64,000 nucleotides of DNA from Chamaecrista fasciculata (GCA_003254925.1 QANZ01029578.1:209974-273973), one strand, 5' to 3'. Positions 13,576-26,528 are shown, counted from the first letter of the stretch. The notes: generated by a model not told the origin, from the letters alone. Program-made: numbers and translations.

Positions 13576-14825
13576 TTTTATTTTTTATATTAATGTTTCA
13601 AAAATTAGATGAATGGATACTCCATATAGAAAATAAATTTGTTTATGTAAATCCTTTTTGGCAATTGGAGTGTCTTGAACCACTTTGAGATCAAAGATTT
13701 TTCTAAAAAAAAAAAAATAGGACAATTTGTTCATGAAGATAGATTTTTTTTTAAAAAAAAAAACTCACTCAATTTGTAAGCCTATATACCATAGAACTAT
13801 TTTAAAAATAGTTAAACTCAATTAAAATAAACAAAATAAAACCATACGAGAGAAGCACAATTAAAATTTTCTCTTAATTTGTTTGACATTTGATATTTTT
13901 GTACATGTTATAATTTATATCATTATTATGCAATGCTGAATTGCAATAAAAATTATGTGTTAAAGTATAAATTTATCACTATTTTTTATTATTATGCACT
14001 TTATTCTTACATTTTATAAATTATTATATTTAAAATTATTCATATTTATTTTATTTATGTATTTATGACTCATTAGAATTTAATTGATTAGTTCATAATT
14101 GGAAAGTCTTCTCAGTTCAACTATCTATCTAATTTTTAAATATTAATTTATATATCTTTTCTACTTTATCTTTTAAAGTATATCTTAATTCAAAATTAGA
14201 CAAAATCCTAATTAAAAAACATGTTGTTAAATTACATAGAATATCCAGATATCATATCTTCATTCATCAAATATCAAACATCAAACATCAAGAAATTAAA
14301 TAGTGCCTAAATTTCAACTTTGTCTGGTATCAAATTCCACTTTCTGTTGTCCTTGCTTCACGTCTTTACCATAAAGTAAATTAGCATTAAGAAACGAATC
14401 AATATAAAAATATACATATTCCACAATCCACACTCAAACAAAAGGGTTAATTATTTTTTATATTAGGTGTTAATTTTTTGTTAACTAAATCTGAAATCTA
14501 CAAACCTTTAAGCATAGTAGCACCAGCAATAATTAGGGGGTAAAGTGGTTGAAGAATATGATCCTAATTCATTAGCTGTGATACTAATTATTATTAATCT
14601 TCAAAAGTTTATATTTAAAATTAAATAAAAAAATGCCCATTGTTTTTTTCTGAAAAAATATATTATGGGGCTAGTTTTGCATGTGGAATTTCAAGGTCCA
14701 CCCGGCGGCCGAAAAAGAAATATATGTTTAAACATAAGCATGTGATCCTTTGTCCAAAAGTTTGACTCATCCTTGAATTTAATGAACCAATGCATTTTGT
14801 AGCTATATATATATATATATATACA

Positions 14826-15005
14826 CTAGAGGCTTTGCGTGTCCTAACGGGCACGCAAATATGTATGTAAAATAAATAAGGGACTAAATTGTTAACTTAG
14901 TAAAGAAAGAGAGACCAAATAGTAAATTTTCTCTTATTTTTAATTTCATAGACTATAGTTTTAAATATGGACGACCAGAAAGTGGTGGAGCCATATAATA
15001 TAAGA
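14826..15005 (-). mobile_element. Mini-Helitron copy 1 (180 bp)
   Basis: Read on the minus strand it starts TCTTATATTATATGG and ends in a stem-loop (TTTGCGTGCCC / GGACACGCAAA with one G:T pair), then GCCTCTAG. The flanks are A (minus 5' side) and T (3' side), as in Helitron A|T insertion, with no target duplication. It is 180 bp, like the copy at 20371, and has no coding capacity. Confidence 0.75.
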
Positions 15006-15145
15006 TTAGGGGCTTTGCGTGCCCTAACGGTCACGCAAATATGTATGTAAAATAAATAAGGGACTAAATTGTTAACTTAGTAAAGAAAGAGAGACCAAAT
15101 AATAAATTTTCTCTTATTTTTAATTTCATAGATTATAGTATAAGA
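15006..15145 (-). mobile_element. Mini-Helitron copy 2 (140 bp, internally deleted, abutting copy 1)
   Basis: Same family, ending CTAA on the minus strand and touching the TC start of copy 1 with no base between. About 40 bp near its 5' part, present in the other copies, are missing. The order is head to tail. Confidence 0.7.
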
Positions 15146-15831
15146 TATATATACTACTAAAAGTGAAAACATAAAATTAATCTTACCTTGAGTTTTCTCG
15201 ATCTGAACTTGAGGAATGTCTCGATACAAGAGAATTTTTGTTAAAAAGATGCACAAAAATAGTTTCCAGTGAATCTTCTACGATGGTTAAATCAGAAGAG
15301 TTCATAGTTAAAAAAATATGAGTGAGAGTATATGTATTATGTTTTGGGGGGTTTGGAAGGAAAATGTTAAATGTGGTTTGTTGTAGTTAGCACAAGGGAT
15401 GTGTGCAATACTGAGTGACATTTGTATTGGTGTTACTAGTATGTATATAAAAAAGAAAGCCAAATTCTTAGTGATTATTTTATGATGATTCCTCTAATTA
15501 ATGCAATGGGAATAAACTTATGGAGCATCTAACTTTGTTTTAAAAGAATATGTGTTAAGAATCTAAATTAATCAAAACCAGAACACATTTTGATGATGAA
15601 GATACATTTTTTTTTCTTTTTTCTAATCGTGAGTGTATAAGATATGTTCAAGAAATACATTTCTTGATATTCAAATTTGTATTATCTTCTTTATTGAATA
15701 ATGCTAATATCATCTCAATTAAATTTCTTTTCTAATAAGATACAACGTTTCAAAATATATATATTTTTTGCTTTTGAGCCCGTTTTTCACCAAATATATA
15801 TATATATATATTTATTGTAAATAATTATGTT

Positions 15832-16089
15832 TGTGAATATTCACATTTATCTCTTGGTATTCTCCGTATTTAGAAGTTTGAGTTTTCCTTAGTTTCTCTA
15901 TGCACATGAATATGATCTTATCCTTTCATAATGTACATTAAGTTAGATTCATCTCCCTTGTATATACTTTAGCCTATAAATAGAAGCTTTAGGGTTTGAT
16001 GTAACTAAACAATTTCAGTTGGATAATAAGAATTACACTTCTCTTACTTTTCTCTCAACTTTGAGTACTCTTATATCATATATTTCACA
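15832..16089 (+). mobile_element. Solo-LTR-like segment
   Basis: The segment starts TGTGAATATT and ends TTTCACA (TG...CA with short inverted ends). It contains a CTATAAATAGAAG TATA-like box and a run resembling the R/U5 part of a copia LTR. No target duplication was found, so this is tentative. Confidence 0.3.
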
Positions 16090-16494
16090 ACACTATATAT
16101 ATTATAGTGTTTAAGATATTAATTCTCTCAATATATATAAATATATTACTATTTAAATTTATATTCTCTTCTTTAATAGATAAGGCGAGGCGGCTATCAC
16201 TTTATTTCATTTTATTTTTTAATAAGATACATCATTCCAAATTAGATCGTTGTGATTTTTTTTTTTTTATCATTTACTAGTATACTATTATGTGTGAATG
16301 GGAAGAAAAGATAGGAAATGAACTTTTAATTGACTTGATTTCTTTTTCGTTTTGCTAATGTTTTATGGATATCATTTTCAATTGCACTTCATTATAGATC
16401 TCTCTCTCTCCTCTCTCCAATCCACCATCCCCCTCCCTTTCAATAAGGTAAAAATATTCTTTATATTTGTGAGTTTAGTTTTAGTTGTATGAGG

Positions 16495-17240
16495 GTATTT
16501 GATACACGGATTGAAAAAGTAGTCTCGTGATTAGGAGTTCAGGTATAGATTAATCCTGTGTTTGTTATGCGGATTAAAAAATTAGTCCCAGGAATATCGT
16601 ATTCCCAGGAGTAGCATAATTTCTTAAAATAGCTATTTTTTTAATCCCACCTTAGGGATGGGATTAGTCTAACCCCATAGGATGAGATTATTTTGGTCCA
16701 CATAAAATGACTAATTTACCCTCATATTAAACTTAGCTAATTAAATTTTGTTTTACAAACTCTTTCCATCTCTCATCTAATTTTATTCTCTATGTCAACC
16801 TAACTAATTAAGTTTTATTTTAACAATTATAGTTAAATTTTGAGCGATAATTTTTTTAGACAATTTTTTAATTTTAAGAATTATGACATTATGTTTTAAA
16901 ATCGTATTTTCTTGAAAAATCATTAATTATGTAAAAATAACGAACTTCTTTTTAAAGTATTCTTATTAATTGTTTTGGAGAATTTTTGCATTTGATAAGT
17001 TATTATTTGAGAATAAAAAGTCAAGGGCATATTTGGAGAAATATCAAATATTCTCAGGATTATCAAAGTTAAACCAAACACAAGATTGTAATATTCATAG
17101 GAATATTGCAAAATAATTCCATGACTGTTTTAACTCATCCAAATAGATATTTTTATATTTATAGGAATCATATTCCTAGGAATCACATCCCCAAGAATAT
17201 AATTCCCGGGAATGAAAAAATAATCAGTGTACCAAACGCT
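16495..17240. mobile_element. TIR element, degraded
   Basis: The left side, GGTATTTGATACACGGATT, is imperfectly mirrored by AATCAGTGTACCAAACGC on the right. Sub-terminal CCCAGGAAT-type stretches are also inverted. No transposase frame is visible and boundaries are approximate. Confidence 0.45.
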
Positions 17241-18255
17241 TTCTAAAAGTTTTTTTTAGGTAAGCTGCATCTACAATATTTCATATTTTAATCAATTATA
17301 TTCTCAATCTTTTATATTTGAGTCAATTATACCTCAAAAATTAGAGATCTGATTAACACAAAAAAAATATTAAAGATATAACTGACTAAAAAAATTTTGA
17401 GAATACAATTGAAATTGACCTCATGTTTTGGAAATACCAAGATTACTTTGTCTTATAATAAAAAAAGGATTTTTTAAAATTAAAAAAACTTATTCTTTAA
17501 TTTTTAAAATTGTCCAACACAATTATAATTTAATCTTTAATATTAAAAATATTTTTTTAATTATTTATTTTCTTAAAAATATTAATTACTTAACCCATGA
17601 AATATTATCTACAGAGATTAAATAATTAATTTTTATAAAAAAAATTAAGGATTTAAAAATATATCTTTTAAATAAAAAATAAAAATTTTCAAAAAATATA
17701 TTATCTTATGAATTATGAATTTCACTACTTCTTTTACGGGTCATGATGGCTTACCAAAGAAGACAAGAAGTCCATAACTAACTCGTCCCATATATAATAT
17801 TTTATTTTACGTGAGAGTTCCTTCTTTGAATTTTTCCTTCATGAATCATCATGATGTTGAGAGCTCTGTTTTTTGACTTTTTGTTCATTATTCATTTGTT
17901 AGTTTGTCACCTAACTTTTTAAATCAAATTCATTAAGAGTTACCATGCTATACACGAGATATTTTTGTAATCATTTTTTCATTTTATAATGTTTGTATTA
18001 ACCCAAAAAAAATTAAAAAAAAAAATCTTTCAACTGTTTTGGAGTCACCAATTCAACTTTTATAAAGCAGCTTGTGAACTTTGAAGTGAGAATTGATTGA
18101 ATTAAGAGATGTGATAAGTATCTCACCTTCACAAGTCACAACCCTCTTTTATTTTTGTTTTTTTGTTCTTTTTTTTTTTCCTTATTACTTTGTTCCTTTT
18201 CTTATGCAACATCTTTACTTTCAACTTTTTTTCAAATCATGATTTTTTAAGAAAT

Positions 18256-18276
18256 TTTTTTTTTTTTTTGGCCTGA
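18256..18276. mobile_element. Micro-insertion, T-tract + GGCCTGA (21 nt)
   Basis: A perfect 15-bp duplication, GATTTTTTAAGAAAT (18241-18255 and 18277-18291), flanks the insert. On the minus strand the insert reads TCAGGCC plus an A-tail. Confidence 0.75.
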
Positions 18277-19602
18277 GATTTTTTAAGAAATTGGATCTCT
18301 ATTTTTCTTTATATTTCTTGTAGAATTAAAAAGAGAAAAAAACAACCCTCTAGACTTATATTTTATCTCTCCTGTTCTCTCTTTTTCTCTTTAACTTTAT
18401 TAGAAATACATGAAAAAAATGTAAATGATCTAATCTTGATTTTTCAACGCCAAATTGATTTCAACTGTTTAGACAAAACTAGCTTATTTAAGTTAAAAAG
18501 GACAAAAAAGACAACAAATTTTTTTTCATCAAATATTTAATGTAATTGCATTTCTAAATTTCAAGTTTAAGACCTTTAATTAAATTAAATAAACCCTTCA
18601 ACCAGTTAAATGAATATGGTTTTAACACTTGTTGCAACAAATCTAAGTGGAATTTATTTGAGGGATTGAATGACAGGATAAAGAGTTAAAGACATGATTG
18701 ATAGCTGATTTGTTTTTTACCTTAAATTAAAGTAAAGTGGATAGTAATGTAAAATCTAAAAACACAAAGTACATATGATCTCTTTCGGTCGGTTTTACAT
18801 CATAGTGGGATCTAAAAAGCCATATCAATTATTAGAATGTAGATAAAAAATTTATTTTGGTCCCTAATATTTATTTAAAGTTTTATTTTAGACCCTAATA
18901 TTTTTTACATTCCATTTTAGTCCTTAATATTTCTTAAAAATTTCATGGTTTAACAAGTCATATCAATTATTAGAATGTATTGTGGGCCTTCTTTCACTTC
19001 TGTTGTTTTCAGCCAACATTTTTGAAAAGTCAGTTTTTTTTTTCTTTTTCTGTCAAAAATAAATAGCATTTAAGAATTGGGCCCCAAACAAAAAAACAGC
19101 ATTTGAGAAATTTACTTCCAAGAGAGGAAAACAAAATAAAACACTCGCAATAGAAGTCTTCAGTTTTCATGATTCTTAGAACATTTTCTCTGATTAATCT
19201 CAATATGTAGTTGCTTGTAGAAAAAGTAATAACTGTCAGATCTCTCTGCAAAATTCATTTTGCATATTCTTTTGTATCAAATTAGTGGCAGCACAACACT
19301 TGAGTAATGGGGTGCTTCAAATCACACAAACCCATCTGTTTTTTTTTTTTTTGTACAAATAAAATTTAAGTGAGAGGTCAGAATATATCTCTAGTTTCAA
19401 TAGAAATACTTATTAGTCCACCAACAAAATCCTCACATCAAAAGCAAAATTTAAACTCAAGAACCTAAGTAATGAATTAACTCCTCACCAACAACACTTT
19501 TTATAAAATAAATAAAATATAGTGTACAATGCTTTAAAGATGGTAGGTAGTTCATCTAATAAAATCCATTGCAGTGATGGAGAAGCAAAAAAAAAAAAAA
19601 AA

Positions 19603-19996
19603 GTCAAAATGTAATTTTGATCTCATATTTGTGTTCAGTTCTCAATTTTATGTTGTATCTTTTTTCGTTGCACTTTTAGTTTCATATCTTTGGATTAGGT
19701 GCAAAATCGATCTCATATATTTTTTTGTCGCAGATTTAGTCTCATATTTTTTAGTCAGGTTATAGAATTTGTCTCATATATTTGAAAAATGTTCTATTGT
19801 TAATCTCACTTAACCCAAAAATATTGGATCGATTCTGCATCTGACTCAAAGATATAATACCAAATTTTGTAACAAAAAAAATGCGACCAATTCTATATCT
19901 GACCCAAAAATATGAGACCAAAAGTACAAAAAAAAAATATAGAAGGCGAAAATTAGGAATTGAACACAAGGTATAAGACCAAATTTGTATTTTGGC
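19603..19996. mobile_element. Long inverted-repeat MITE
   Basis: The two halves are imperfect inverted copies (left TTTTGATCTCATATTTGTG, right mirror CAAGGTATAAGACCAAAT) of a GGTCTCATAT repeat unit. Boundaries are approximate and there is no protein. Confidence 0.5.
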
Positions 19997-20370
19997 AAAA
20001 ACAAAATTCCAGTTTGAGCCCAAAGGAGCCAAGATTGAGTGTTGTAATGGATCAGAAAAAGTAAGAAAATAGATCAAATCTTAGGATTAGACCAAGGAGC
20101 ACAAGATTTTATCATGTTTTTAAATAAATAAAGTATACTTACAGTAGCTTAAAGAATTTTTGTAAGTATAAAATTATGCAAAACTGATCATATTTCTACA
20201 AACCATGTCATACGTAGTTGAACAATTTGCTTTAAAATATCTTTCATAAAACAGCTCACTTCATTAGTGTGATATTTTATTGTTTTTCCTTTAAAAAATT
20301 AAGTTCTCATGTCATCATGTTAGAATTGTAAGAAAAAAAATGATAAAATGTGACGTCTCAATATAAAATA

Positions 20371-20550
20371 CTAGGGGCTTTGCGTGCCCTAACGGGAACG
20401 CAAATATGTATGTAAAATAAATAAGGGACTAAATTGTTAACTTAGTAAAGAAAGAGAGACCAAATAGTAAATTTTCTTTTATTTTTAATTTCATAGACTA
20501 TAGTTTTAAACATAGACGACCAGAAAGGGATGGAGCCATATAATATAAGA
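20371..20550 (-). mobile_element. Mini-Helitron copy 3 (180 bp)
   Basis: Same length and ends as copy 1: TCTTATATTATATGG at the minus-strand 5' end, then the TTTGCGT stem-loop and GCCCCTAG at the 3' end, between A (20370) and T (20551). Very similar to copy 1 along its length, which suggests recent spread. Confidence 0.78.
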
Positions 20551-21543
20551 TATAAGATCAATATTCAAAATCCAAGTGAGATCCTCGTAGGTTTTAATTT
20601 TTTTTTTAACTTGATTTTGATTTTTATGTATATAATCGTAAGCTTTAAGATTTTAAAATCTAAATCCAGAACTAAATATAAAAGGAGTCACGGAAGAAGT
20701 GGAAGGAGGGAAATATGTCATACAGACTCTAAATTTTTTAAGGTTGGATTTATTATTTACTGCACGAATATTGAAATTGCAGAAATTTAAAAGCTCTGAT
20801 ATTCACAATTTCGTGCCTAACAAATGATATTTAAACTTAGATTAATGTTTCTCAAACTTTAAATGATTTTCATATATGATCATAGAAGACCAAAAAACGG
20901 CTTAGGGCAGTTTTCCCGGTTTTTGACCGGTTCATCCAGTTGTTGACTGGTTCTGTGTCAGGGCAGTTCTCTATCCAACTCGGACCAGGCCACTAGGGGT
21001 TCCCGGTTCAGCCGGTCATATCCGATTTTCAGAACAGTGAAAAAACCACCCATAATAATACTATAAAACTACAAAACAATCAATATGATGATGATACGGA
21101 TACCCCATAAACTAAAACAGCATACACAATAATTCAACAACAAAAAAAAGAGTTTTAAAGAAAATGACTTGATTGAATGCTAATTCATAAATTACATTTG
21201 GTTCCATTAAATTAATGGAACAGAGTATTTTACACAATTTTAAAGAAATAAAGGGAAATACTACAAAATAGAATCAAAATTGTGCTGGTACTCCCAATCC
21301 CAATCCTATTCCAAATGGATGGCTTATATTTCTAAGCAACTCATTCTTCAGTTCACTCACTGCTGAATTTCTGATTGCCATGACATATAATACAACTTCT
21401 AACATTTGGTTTAAAAAATTTGTTAGGTCAAAACTTTCCAATTGCTACATACATGATCAGTTTAAAACATGAGTAGAAGAAGTAATCTTGGCCATAAATA
21501 AAAAACCAATCCAGTAAACTGCAGTAATTGGCTCAAAGGTACC
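20551..21543. other. Intergenic, repeat debris
   Basis: About 20900-21020 is a short GC-richer stretch of repeated GACCGGTT/AACCGG motifs, typical of old retrotransposon debris. Nothing else is recognisable before the 3' flank of the translocator gene. Confidence 0.4.
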
Positions 21544-24500
21544 TCATTTACTCCGTTTCTTGGCTTCGCTATATAGGACGACTCCAAAAACTGTGAGACT
21601 ATATCCAAGCATTCCGGTGATTGATACAGGATTTCTAAATATCAAAATGGAGATGACGACTGCTACGGCACCTTTCGCATTTCCTAGGACCTGGAAGAGT
21701 GATCGTCGTTTTTCATGTCAACTAATATACAGCATAACACATCTCATACATGCAAAAACAAAAAATAACCATGATCACATGTGAACAAAGTATCAAACGA
21801 ATTATACAAGTACCCGCATTTTCTTCAAGTTAAATGAACCAGTTTACTTCATATGGTTCTTTCTGTGATGTAAACTGTAACTTGTTTATGAGGTAGAGAA
21901 GGATTAGGTACTTAGGAAAACTTGTCATGCAAGAGCTAAAATGATAAGAACTCAAAATAAATTGTGAATTTAGGAATCCTATCAAGAGGAAAATCATGTG
22001 CAAAGGAATTTAACAAATGCCAGCAACAAGTCATTCCATAGTCTCAGTGTTAACTCATAACCCGAGATGATTTTTCTAATATGCATATTACTTCTAGAAA
22101 TGCATCAAACAGAAGTGATTCAAAGTAATAAAAATATCATACAAGCTCAAATTCTTTCATGCTGAAGTCATCATGGACCAAATGGCATAAAAAATAAATT
22201 TAGTATAGCTGAGCAGGCCAAAAGCGATATACATGGAAAATAAGGTTCAGAAACTCAATATTTTGGCAATTTGTATCAACAAGCACAATAACTGGGTAAG
22301 CAAAAGTGAGCAGAGGTATCTAATATTCTCTTAAACAGAACATTATTGTCCATTGACGTACAAAAGATAATATTTTAAAAAATATATATATAACAGAATA
22401 CAATCTAAAGAATAAATACGAAGAAAAAAAACCCATATTTATCATCAGTAATGACATATCAGTCATTTGAGAAATTCCTAAAAATTTTATGGGTAAAGGG
22501 AGAGAAATGATTACCTGAAGTGTTAAGGCACTCGTATGCTTTGTGACTAAGAAATTAGTCAAATTGACAAAATATGCTAATGCAGAATTGAAGATAAGCA
22601 ACCACAAAATGTTTGAATCATCTCTAGCAAGTGCAATCGTAATTCCAACTACATCTTCTTCCATTATAAGTGCTGCCGGAAGAAGGAATGCAACTGCCAC
22701 CGGCGCCATATACATAAGAAGGTTCATAGAATTAAGTTTTTCCCTGAGAATTCATTGACTCCATTTCAGTACCAGCCAAGCGTTGAATTTAAGATTATTC
22801 ACAAATATTCAAATTGAATGGCAGAAAAGTTTAAGCTCATTACGCTTCAGAAGACAGCAAGACTCCTTGAAGCACAGTTTTAAGTGCCCGAGCAGCCGTA
22901 GCACCAATGCACATTATAAATCCAAATAGATGAAAACTTGGTTCTCCCTTCATCAGAGTAAGAGAAAGATAATTAGTATCAAGGATTATAGAATGTAAAT
23001 TTACGTCAAACAGAAATCCTTTGCTAAAATTTATATTAACAAGTTTTAATAAACAGTTTATTTAAACCATTGTTAACAATGTCAAGGACAATAAGCATAT
23101 TGGTATTTGGCACCCTGCAATAACTTTTTCGAATAAAAATTGTAATCAAATAATTATGGTCAAGCAAAGACTTCTTCCTCTACCTTCAAATTCACAGGCT
23201 TTTTTTTTTTTTAACAAATTCAAATTCACAGGCTTAAACTGACAGAATGCATAAAAGCCAACAAATAGCTTGTTAACTTCATATTTCTCTTTTGGTCAGT
23301 GATGATGGCCAAGTCTTAATGTGAACTTCTGATCATCAGCATCACGAAACATATAAATTAAGTTGTCGAAAAAATGACTAACACAAGAGCTTCAATTAAC
23401 ACAAAATATATGCAACATTGAGTTACCATCCACTCATCTCTTATCTTCTTTAAAAGAAGCTAAACAAATATTCTCAGTTTCTCCATAATTATACTAAGCC
23501 TAAGCGGATTAACACTCAAAATCGCATTCCTCTTCCCAGTTCCCCTATAATAATAACAATATATATAACACAGTGTCTCTAGATTTTATTTGTGTTATTA
23601 TTGTAATCCTTAGATTTTTAAAATGATTAATTTAGTCTCCAAAAATTCATGACTAATTGCAATTTAATCCCTTTAGGAATTGAGTTGTACAATGACATGG
23701 TATTAATGGAGGGATTAACTTACAAAGAGTAATAAATTTCTGAGGACTAAATTAAACACTTTAATAAATCAAGGACTAAAGTGACAGTGGCCATATATTC
23801 AAGGAACTAAAATATTAGTTTACTATATCGTAAACATAGACATAAAGCACCAACACATGGTTGGTCCTAGTGATAAGGTATCACTTAAAGAAAAGTCTCT
23901 CAAGTTCGAGACGTCGTAAATGTGCTATTGGCTACTCGTGAGAGACTCTCCCACCATAACCAAATAGACAACCCAGGTCGAATTTGAATTAACCGGAATG
24001 ATAACCAAGTAGACAACCCATGTCAAATTTGAATTAACCAGAATGATAACCAAGTAGACAACCCAGGTCGAATGTTTTTTTTTTGGTGATACCATGAGTA
24101 TCCCTGCCCATCCGTGTAACGATTTAGGTGAAGACTAATTTCATTCGGGCCGAGGAGTGAACAATTTAAAGCCCTCCCAACAAATGTTGACTTCAGGGCT
24201 CGAACCTAAGTCCCTCATCTTCAACCTGGGGTGCAACTCGACAATTACTGCACCAAACCCTTGTTGATAACCCAAGTCGAATTTTTTTTGGGTGATATCA
24301 TGGGAATTCCCCACCTATCCGTGGTCTAGGTAAAAACTAATCCCATTTAAACCGGAGAGCTAACAATTTAAAGTCCTCCCAACAAATGTTGACTCCACGG
24401 CTTGAACCTAGGTATCTCAACCTCAACCTGGGGTGCACCTTGCCAACGGCTACACCAAACACTTGTTGAATTCATAGGAATGAAGCCACAATTAATTTGA

Positions 24501-25076
24501 ATTCATAGGAATGAAGCCACCGGGTGGACAATCAACATAAAAAAAACATAGAGATAAAGTGATAAAGCAGACAGCAATAATGAAAGGAAAAAGAAACAAA
24601 AAAAAGATAAAGAGATACAGAGCATATACCCCACTGGCAATCATAACACCAGTAACAACAGGAATAAGAGTGATGTAAGTGAGCCATCCCTCCCTCTTGA
24701 GAGTCATAAGGTAAGCAAAAACCGCCGTGAAAAACGGCGTCGTCGCTCCCACCGCCTGGTTAAACGACACCGGAAGATACCGTAGCGAAATATTCCCTCC
24801 CACCACCGACAAGCAGAAAATCAGACCCAACGCCGATATCTTCACGAATTGAACTCGTGACCTTATCGTCTGCATCGGAGCAACCTTCATCCACGAAATC
24901 GCTACATAGCTAAGAATCGAGCACGCCATCATGTGACATAGCGTCAAGAAAATCGGATACCTATATCCGTAATTGCTTAATAAGTACTTGTTCAGAAGAA
25001 GCACGCCAATGTTGGAAGAATACCAACATGCGATAAGCCCAAATGTGAAGAGACGACCTGTAACTGGAACCTTCAT
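21544..25076 (-). CDS. Sugar-phosphate / nucleotide-sugar translocator (TPT/EamA family), 4 exons, 308 aa
   Basis: Exons: 25076-24630, 22947-22844, 22743-22515, 21690-21544, with GT-AG introns and phases that close exactly. The protein is about ten hydrophobic helices and ends EAKKRSK. Conserved stretches include [20 protein letters not shown] near the start, [50 protein letters not shown] and [12 protein letters not shown]. It matches the Arabidopsis At3g11320/At5g05820 proteins as I remember them, relatives of the UDP-uronic-acid transporters, which act in Golgi membranes. The substrate here is inferred only. Length fits the family. The first two introns flank a 104-nt exon; intron 1 (1.7 kb) carries SINEs. 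No transit peptide is seen, which argues against a plastid triose-phosphate translocator. Confidence 0.93.
23201..23218. mobile_element. Micro-insertion (18 nt) in translocator intron 1
   Basis: A perfect 16-bp duplication, TTCAAATTCACAGGCT (23185-23200 and 23219-23234), flanks a T-tract followed by AACAAA. Confidence 0.7.
23853..23965 (+). mobile_element. tRNA-derived SINE head
   Basis: A box-A-like GGTCCTAGTGATAAGG and a box-B-like AAGTTCGAGACG are spaced as in a tRNA promoter, followed by a non-tRNA body. This is plant SINE architecture; there is no cloverleaf for a real tRNA. Confidence 0.5.
23959..24073. repeat. Tandem repeat of about 46 bp, 2.5 units
   Basis: The unit AACCAARTAGACAACCCA...GAATTAACCRGAATGAT is repeated twice and partly a third time, running into the target duplication of the next SINE. 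Confidence 0.65.
24074..24268 (-). mobile_element. SINE copy with target duplication
   Basis: The minus strand reads box A (TGGTGCAGTAATTG), box B (GGTTCGAGCCC) and a body ending ATACC/ATCACC plus an A-tail. A 14-bp duplication, AACCCARGTCGAAT (24060-24073 and 24269-24282, one mismatch), flanks it, as LINE-mediated insertion leaves. Confidence 0.7.
24283..24468 (-). mobile_element. Second SINE copy, directly adjacent
   Basis: Diverged copy of the same family; its A-tail starts at the last base of the neighbour's target duplication. Just beyond it, GAATTCATAGGAATGAAGCC is duplicated at 24468-24487 and 24499-24518. Confidence 0.65.
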
Positions 25077-25630
25077 CGTCGTAATGAAAGAAAGAGATTG
25101 GGATTTTTTTCTTAAAGGGTTGGGTTAGAGAGTGAGTCAGCTAGTGTTTTGTTAGGTTAGGATTTTCCCAGAGACGAAAGGGAATGTGAAAGAAGAAGAA
25201 GAAAGAAAATGGTGGGAAAATCTGGGAAAACCGAGAAAGGAAAGAAAGAAAGAAATAGGGGAATTTGGGAATGTGGGTAATGGGATTTTTGTAGATTGAG
25301 GAAGTGGGAATTTGCCGTTTTGGGAAGAAGATGAGAGGATTTACTTAGTTGCAGAGAATGAACGATGAAGAGTAAGAAGCTCTGTGAGGGAGGTGGTAGT
25401 GTGTGTGGGATGACGAATTTTTAGCGGTATCCTAGAATAATACATGAGGATTCATTTTTACTATAAATGAAAATAATTTATGCTTGTACTCTTTTCTTTT
25501 CTTCTTGTTGCTATTCGATTTTTAGGTTGTTAATTGCGACTTGGGGGATTTTTTTTATTTTTTATTTTGGTGAGAACAGGGAGGATGTGATTTTGTCTGC
25601 CAAATAATAAATTGAAGGAAAAAAAATTTA

Positions 25631-26519
25631 GGCTTAAGTGCACTTTTGGTCCCAAAACTATGACAAAGGTTTCATTTTGGTCCCATAACTTTTTTTGTTG
25701 CAATTTTGGGCCCATAACTATGACAAAGGTTTCATTTCGGTCCTATAACTTTTTTTGTTGCAATTTTGGTCCCATAACTATGACAAAGGTTTCATTTTGG
25801 TCCCATAACTTTTTTTGTTACAATTTTGGTCTCATAATTTCTCTAAAGGTTCCACCATTAGTCCCTTGGTGAATTCCACCATATATTAGCCGTTAAGTAT
25901 GACGTGGCATAGTGACTAGGATCATGATGTGGCAAAATAAGATGAAATGGACTGAAATAGGATCTATATGCAACATATTAAAACTTATCTATACTCAACC
26001 ACAATATATACAAAGAGTGGTACTTCCTCTTCCTCGTCAGCCCAACGGGACTTCCTCTTCCTCGTTCCGCTTCCCGATTCGCTTTCGCCGCCGCTTTGGT
26101 TGTTCGACTCTGACTGAAGATCACATTGACTTCGTCGGCGCCTTCTGCTTGAAGTCTCTTCTTCCCCACCAGATTGGTCTCTGTCACTACCACTCTTTGT
26201 ATATTTTGTGGTTGGGTATAGATAAGTTTTAATATGTTGCATATAGAATCTATTTCAGTCCACTTCATCTTATTTTGCCACATCATGATCCTAGTTACTA
26301 TGTCACGTCATACTTAACAGCTAAATATGGATGAAATTCACCAAGGGACTAACGGTGGAACCTTTTGAGAAGTTATGGGACCAAAATTGCAACAAAAAAA
26401 GTTATGGGACCAAAATGAAACCTTTGTCATAGTTATGGGACCAAAATTGCAACAAAAAAAGTTATGAGACGAAAATTAAACCTTTGTCATAGTTATGGAA
26501 CCAAAAGTGCATTTAAGCC
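25631..26519. mobile_element. Pack-MULE, 889 bp, with captured gene fragment
   Basis: The ends are GGCTTAARTGCACTTTTGG inverted, with arms of several hundred bp carrying internal repeats of GGTCCCATAACT. The flanks are a perfect 9-bp duplication, AAAAATTTA (25622-25630 and 26520-26528), the Mutator-like hallmark. The arms close in on a unique centre (about 26024-26187) that encodes part of splicing factor 1. The same terminal sequence starts at 63489. Confidence 0.88.
26024..26187 (-). pseudogene. Captured fragment of splicing factor 1 (branch-point-binding protein)
   Basis: A minus-strand frame reads [14 protein letters not shown], then [20 protein letters not shown]. This matches the low-complexity region just before the conserved core of plant SF1 as I know it. 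SF1 recognises the intron branch point in the nucleus. Only about 50 codons are present, with no KH or zinc-knuckle domain, and the frame runs into MULE arm sequence on both sides. It is a captured exon piece, not a functional gene. Confidence 0.8.
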
Positions 26520-26528
26520 AAAAATTTA

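Noticed and set aside
24074..24468. tRNA genes suggested by A and B boxes
   Set aside because: No cloverleaf or acceptor stem; A-tails and target duplication show SINEs.
25612..25872. Open frames with repeated KVSFWSHNFFC
   Set aside because: They arise from tandem GGTCCCATAACT units in the MULE arm, not from a protein gene.
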